64,000 bases of DNA. It comes from Pseudoalteromonas arctica. GTDB taxonomy: Bacteria > Pseudomonadota > Gammaproteobacteria > Enterobacterales > Alteromonadaceae. This document shows positions 63,612 to 64,000 of the stretch, piece after piece. The translations under genes were made by a program, and so were the position numbers. The stretch's first letter is position 1. The number at the start of each line of letters is the position of its first letter. The DNA lies in assembly GCF_012927645.1 (NCBI RefSeq), contig NZ_JABBMT010000018.1:1-64000 (forward strand), given 5' to 3'. The notes under the pieces were generated by a model. The model had not been told where the DNA came from. It did not search any database and saw nothing but the letters and a program-made list of their open reading frames with translations.

Positions 63612-64000
63612 ATGAAAGCACAACTTTCCCTACTCAGCGTAGTACTGGTTGCAAACCTTGGTAGTGCCGCAGCAAACGCAAAAGAGCCGCTACAATTTAA
63701 AGATATATTTGATTTCAAAGCAGCTAAAACGACGCAATTATCTGAAAATGGTGAAGTATTCAGCTTTAGTGCAACCCCATACCGCGGCGATGCAACAGGC
63801 CAAATCTATACCTTAAACAATAATAAGTTACTTGCAGAAATTGAGCGCGGCACTAAACCTACCATCAATAAAGCAGCTAACTGGGTAGCATTCACTCAAG
63901 TCCCTGCTTTGCTTGAAAAAGAGACTACAAAAAACAAAGACACCTTAAAAAATAATCTAGTGCTTGTTAATACAATAACGGGTGAACAACAAATTTTTGA
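63612..64000 (+). CDS. S9-family (prolyl oligopeptidase type) peptidase, N-terminal part
   Basis: The window ends inside this gene; 129 codons are visible. An exported protein, with signal peptide MKAQLSLLSVVLVANLGSAA and cleavage near ANA|KE, is followed by FKDIFDFKAAKTTQLSENGE and FSFSATPYRGDATGQIYTL. This is the start of the beta-propeller domain typical of S9 peptidases of this group in Alteromonadales. The catalytic alpha/beta-hydrolase domain would lie beyond the window. Such enzymes cleave short peptides in the periplasm. The assignment rests on this N-terminal resemblance only. Confidence 0.65.
   Translation, partial: MKAQLSLLSVVLVANLGSAAANAKEPLQFKDIFDFKAAKTTQLSENGEVFSFSATPYRGDATGQIYTLNNNKLLAEIERGTKPTINKAANWVAFTQVPALLEKETTKNKDTLKNNLVLVNTITGEQQIF

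Overview
The window looks like a chromosomal segment of a marine gammaproteobacterium of the Alteromonadales, most likely Pseudoalteromonas or a close relative. This rests on conserved gene blocks (rsmD/ftsY-ftsE-ftsX-rpoH; rpsU-yqeY-dnaG-rpoD; prmA-dusB-fis; mutM, rpmBG, radC, coaBC and slmA together), on protein resemblance to known gammaproteobacterial families, on moderate AT-richness, and on two large TonB-dependent receptors. No rRNA, tRNA or CRISPR array was recognised.

Positions 1-8.4 kb are an accessory island. It opens with the right end of an IS3-family element that has cut off the start of an OLD-family ATPase/TOPRIM nuclease, which overlaps a UvrD-like helicase: a Gabija-type anti-phage pair that has lost its N-terminus. 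A GNAT acetyltransferase, a solitary SIR2-domain protein and two lipoproteins (an alpha/beta hydrolase and a metallo-beta-lactamase-fold hydrolase) follow, separated by long spacers.

Positions 8.8-25.4 kb are core genome: rpoH, ftsX, ftsE and ftsY on the minus strand, then rsmD, the rpsU-yqeY-dnaG-rpoD operon, prmA, dusB-fis, and purH/purD with a secreted methyltransferase-like protein between them. A perfect 9-9-9 CIRCE inverted repeat (HrcA operator) lies just downstream of the likely rpoH -10 box, which suggests that HrcA represses the heat-shock sigma factor.

Positions 25.4-53.4 kb are a mixed metabolic and accessory stretch: a DUF2797 protein, an HDAC-fold deacetylase, a penicillin-binding-type serine hydrolase, a small gene cluster ending in creA, a CadC/TolB-like regulator divergent from a TonB receptor, rsuA, a chemoreceptor, a YggN-like protein, a zinc metalloprotease, fbp, a second TonB receptor, a TPR-sulfotransferase, sseA and a family 9 glycosyltransferase. 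Three decayed genes lie here: an EAL-domain fragment, a small secreted protein with two frameshifts, and zapE split by one frameshift.

Positions 53.6-64 kb hold purC, then a three-gene ABC transporter/DUF3299 operon preceded by a palindrome matching the Zur operator (a probable zinc-uptake system like Vibrio ZrgBCD), mutM, a manganese-type pyrophosphatase, rpmB-rpmG, radC, coaBC, slmA and the start of an S9 peptidase. Short CTAG-containing repeats, REP-like hairpins and one 162-bp palindromic element are scattered between genes.
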